DNA from: Aquabacterium humicola
Lineage (GTDB): Bacteria; Pseudomonadota; Gammaproteobacteria; Burkholderiales; Burkholderiaceae_C
NCBI RefSeq assembly: GCF_030167915.1
Contig: NZ_JARGNB010000002.1
Span: forward strand, 310,001-374,000
DNA: 64,000 bases
Direction of reading: 5' to 3'
Below the pieces are notes generated by a model, which worked only from the letters and a program-made list of their open reading frames with translations, was not told the DNA's origin and made no database searches. Position numbers and translations under genes: made by a program. Shown here one piece after another: positions 61,727-64,000 of the stretch. Numbering within the stretch: the stretch's first letter is position 1; each line of letters opens with the position of its first letter.

Positions 61727-63190
61727 ATGGCCGCCCTGGACTTTCGCGTCGAACACCGGCAGCAGCAGACGCTGTCGCCGCGCCTGCAGCATGCGGTGCG
61801 GCTGTTGCAGATGTCGTCGCTCGATTTCGCGCAGGTCGTGCATGAAGTGCTCGGCCGCAACCCCTTCCTCGAAGACGAAGCCCTCGGCTCCGACGAGCTC
61901 GCTCCGGCCGGTACGCCGGCCGACGGGGTCGCCGACGGGGTGGCCGCGAACGACGAGCCGATGCCGGTGAGCGCCGCCGACGCCGCGCTCGAGATGCCCG
62001 TGGGCGCCGCCGGCGAAGATGAGCGCGAATCCTGGCAGGGCGACGGCACCAGCCGCCTGCGCCGCGCCGACGACGGCGAGATGAGTGCGATGGAGATGCT
62101 GGCGTCCGAACCGTCGCTTCAGGAGGCGCTGCATGGGCAGGTCGACCTGCTGCCGCTCACTTCGCGCGACAGGACCCTGGTCAAGACGCTGATCGAGTCG
62201 CTCGACGACGACGGCTACCTGCGCACGCCGCTGGACGAGCTGGCCCGGCTCGTCGAGCTCGATCCGCCGGCCACCGTCGCCGAGATGCAGATCGCGCTGC
62301 GCCACGTGCAGGCGCTGGAGCCGGCGGGTGTCGCCGCGCGCGATGTCGGCGAGTGCCTGAGGCTGCAACTGCCGCTGATCGAGTGCGAGGACACGCGGCA
62401 GCTCGCCGAGGCCATCGTCACCGAGCATCTGAACCAGCTCGCTTCGCGCGATGTCAACGGCCTGGCACGTGCGCTGAACCGGCCGGTGGCCGAGGTGGAG
62501 GCGGTGTGCGAGCGCATCCGCCGCCTCGACCCGCGGCCCGGCTGGCGCTGCGGCGCGTCGCAGGTGCAGTACGTGGTGCCCGACGTCATCGTCAAGAAGG
62601 TGCGCGGCGAATGGACCGTGCAGCTGAACCCGGCCATCGTGCCGAAGGTGCGCCTGAACGAGGCTTATGCCGAGCTGTTCCAGCGCCACCGCTGCTCGGA
62701 CCACGGCGAGCTCGCCGCGCATCTGCAGGAAGCGCGCTGGACGCTGCGCAACGTCGAGCAGCGCTTCGCCACCATCGTGCTCGTCGCGCAGGCCATCGTG
62801 CGCCGGCAGCAGCACTTCCTCGAGTTCGGCGCGATGGCGATGAAGCCGCTGGGCCTGCGCGAGATCGCCGACGAGGTGGGCCTGCACGAATCCACCGTCT
62901 CGCGCGTCACCAACAACAAGTTCATGACCACGCCGATGGGCGTGTTCGAGCTGAAGTACTTCTTCTCGCGGGCGCTGGTCTGTCCGAGCGGCCACGCCTG
63001 CTCGGGCACCGCGATCCGCGGCTTGATCAAGGACATGATCGCCGACGAGTCGCCGCTCGACCCGCTGTCCGATGCCGAGATCGCGCGCCAGCTCGCCCGC
63101 CAGGGCCTGAAGGTCGCGCGCCGAACCGTCACCAAATACCGCCAGCTCCTGCGCATCGATGCCGTGGAGCGGCGCCGCAAGCATGCTTGA
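61727..63190 (+). CDS. rpoN: RNA polymerase sigma-54 factor
   Basis: 487 residues. Region I is Gln/Leu-rich ([41 protein letters not shown]), an acidic region II follows (about 60-110), then the core-binding domain, the helix-turn-helix ([37 protein letters not shown]) and the RpoN box ([15 protein letters not shown]) near the C-terminus. It directs transcription from -24/-12 promoters with enhancer-binding proteins such as the NtrC-type protein in this window. The usual rpoN neighbours (lptB, hpf, ptsN) are absent, so this is a second copy or a rearranged locus. Confidence 0.95.
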   Translation: MAALDFRVEHRQQQTLSPRLQHAVRLLQMSSLDFAQVVHEVLGRNPFLEDEALGSDELAPAGTPADGVADGVAANDEPMPVSAADAALEMPVGAAGEDERESWQGDGTSRLRRADDGEMSAMEMLASEPSLQEALHGQVDLLPLTSRDRTLVKTLIESLDDDGYLRTPLDELARLVELDPPATVAEMQIALRHVQALEPAGVAARDVGECLRLQLPLIECEDTRQLAEAIVTEHLNQLASRDVNGLARALNRPVAEVEAVCERIRRLDPRPGWRCGASQVQYVVPDVIVKKVRGEWTVQLNPAIVPKVRLNEAYAELFQRHRCSDHGELAAHLQEARWTLRNVEQRFATIVLVAQAIVRRQQHFLEFGAMAMKPLGLREIADEVGLHESTVSRVTNNKFMTTPMGVFELKYFFSRALVCPSGHACSGTAIRGLIKDMIADESPLDPLSDAEIARQLARQGLKVARRTVTKYRQLLRIDAVERRRKHA

Positions 63191-63374
63191 AGTCAACACC
63201 ATCGTCCGCCACCCGCATCACGTCGAGCCGGGTCACGACCCGCACCCGCAGCCGCCGACCGACCCGGGCCACCGGCCCGATCCGCCCAAGCGCCACCCCG
63301 ACAAGGGACCGGGCGAGCGCCATCCGCAAGGCCCGCTGCGGCGCGCGGTGCGGGAGAGCGCGCACCCGCGTTGA
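63183..63374 (+). CDS. His/Pro-rich small protein behind rpoN
   Basis: 63 residues: [32 protein letters not shown]..., with about a fifth of residues being His or Pro. ATG 63183 overlaps the rpoN stop by eight bases, suggesting coupling. The composition would suit metal binding or disorder; it may also be an accidental open frame. Confidence 0.4.
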   Translation: MLEVNTIVRHPHHVEPGHDPHPQPPTDPGHRPDPPKRHPDKGPGERHPQGPLRRAVRESAHPR

Positions 63375-63516
63375 AGGCCGGGGCGAGCCCGGCACGGGCC
63401 GGCGGGCCGCGCAGCGTCGGCTGCACGACCCGCCGGCCCGCTTCATCTGGCAATGCTTTGCCGCCCGAGCGGCACGGGGCTTGCCGCCCGCTGTGGCCTT
63501 CGACCTGCGGCGAATC

Positions 63517-64000
63517 ATGGCCAAGCTCTACGATCATCGGGTGCTCGTGACCGGCGGTGCCGGCTTCATCGGCTCGCACCTGTGCACGCAGCTGCTTCAC
63601 CGCGGCTACGAGGTGCTGTGCCTCGACAACTTCCACACCGGGTCGCGGCGCAATATCGCCCATCTGCAGCGGCACCCGCGCTTCGAGCTGCTGCGCCACG
63701 ACGTGACGCAACCGCTGCAGGTCGAGTGCGACATGGTCTTCAACCTGGCCTGTCCGGCCTCGCCGGTGCACTACCAGGCCGACCCGGTGCGCACCACCCG
63801 CGCCAGCGTGCTGGGCGCGCTGCACCTGCTGGAGCTCGCGCACAGGCTGCAGGCCCGCATCGTGCAGGCCTCGACCAGCGAGGTCTACGGCGATCCGGCG
63901 CAGCATCCGCAGCCGGAGGGCTACTGGGGCCACGTCAACCCGATCGGCCCGCGCGCCTGCTACGACGAGGGCCAGCGCTGCGCCGAGTCGCTGTTCGCCG
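63517..64000 (+). CDS. UDP-glucuronate decarboxylase-like NAD-dependent epimerase (3' partial)
   Basis: First 161 codons of an extended SDR: NAD-binding [82 protein letters not shown] and the YDEGQR(C)AE segment, the UXS-type variant of the YxxxK motif being outside or degenerate in this part. The order matches UDP-xylose synthase/UDP-glucuronate decarboxylase of the dTDP-glucose dehydratase family. Nucleotide-sugar synthesis for envelope or exopolysaccharide. It runs off the window end; no ribosome-binding site is strong. Confidence 0.85.
   Translation, partial: MAKLYDHRVLVTGGAGFIGSHLCTQLLHRGYEVLCLDNFHTGSRRNIAHLQRHPRFELLRHDVTQPLQVECDMVFNLACPASPVHYQADPVRTTRASVLGALHLLELAHRLQARIVQASTSEVYGDPAQHPQPEGYWGHVNPIGPRACYDEGQRCAESLFA

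Overview
The window is about 70% G+C, with dense gene packing and strongly GC-biased third codon positions. The gene set (PhoBR, cyclic beta-glucan synthase, MlaEFD/PqiC lipid transport, VgrG, sigma-54, a MASE1 kinase) points to a beta-proteobacterium of the order Burkholderiales. No rRNA, tRNA, IS element or CRISPR array was seen.

Layout. 1-1971 holds phoB (cut by the window edge) and phoR. 2049-5000 holds a methyltransferase, a lytic transglycosylase and an amidohydrolase. 5010-7613 (minus) is a MASE1 kinase/FixJ-type regulator pair. 7672-17314 carries a Pal-like lipoprotein, a glycosyltransferase fused to a HAD-like domain, a cation/proton antiporter, a zinc metallopeptidase, a TonB receptor, a DUF418 protein and a Cys-pair repeat protein. 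17363-26131 is one giant cyclic beta-1,2-glucan synthase. 26764-30207 is an MlaE-MlaF-MlaD-PqiC operon. 30222-32722 is a run of small stress/envelope genes (BON, holin-like, DUF883, DUF1328), followed by an orphan NarL-type regulator at 32969. 33617-37160 encodes two paralogous substrate-binding proteins and a c-type cytochrome with no transporter.

37581-43072 is a type VI secretion module: VgrG, a VRR-NUC nuclease effector and a DUF3396-type immunity protein. 43091-52769 holds a receiver-only protein, AsmA, CsbD, BON, a phospholipase D/cardiolipin synthase, a PerM/AI-2E transporter, a DUF2383 protein and topoisomerase IB. 52903-59169 has an NtrC-type regulator, an SDR, a DUF421 protein and a large hybrid kinase. 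59239-60333 is a stand-alone SLOG plus TIR/deoxyribosyltransferase-like protein with atypical base composition, a plausible immune gene. 60334-64000 has small proteins, rpoN, and the start of a UDP-glucuronate decarboxylase-like gene.

The main unexplained structure is a repeated promoter design. A box CC(T/G)A(C/T)(A/G), often half of an inverted repeat TGT(A/C)GG-N6-CC(T/G)ACA, is followed 23 bp later by a second copy and 27-28 bp after that by a TANNNT -10 hexamer. I found it, complete or nearly so, before about eleven genes: BON proteins, the cardiolipin synthase unit, AsmA, the PerM transporter, several small secreted proteins and the NarL-type regulator itself. This suggests an envelope/stress regulon, possibly run by that regulator, and it fixes the start codons of several of these genes.
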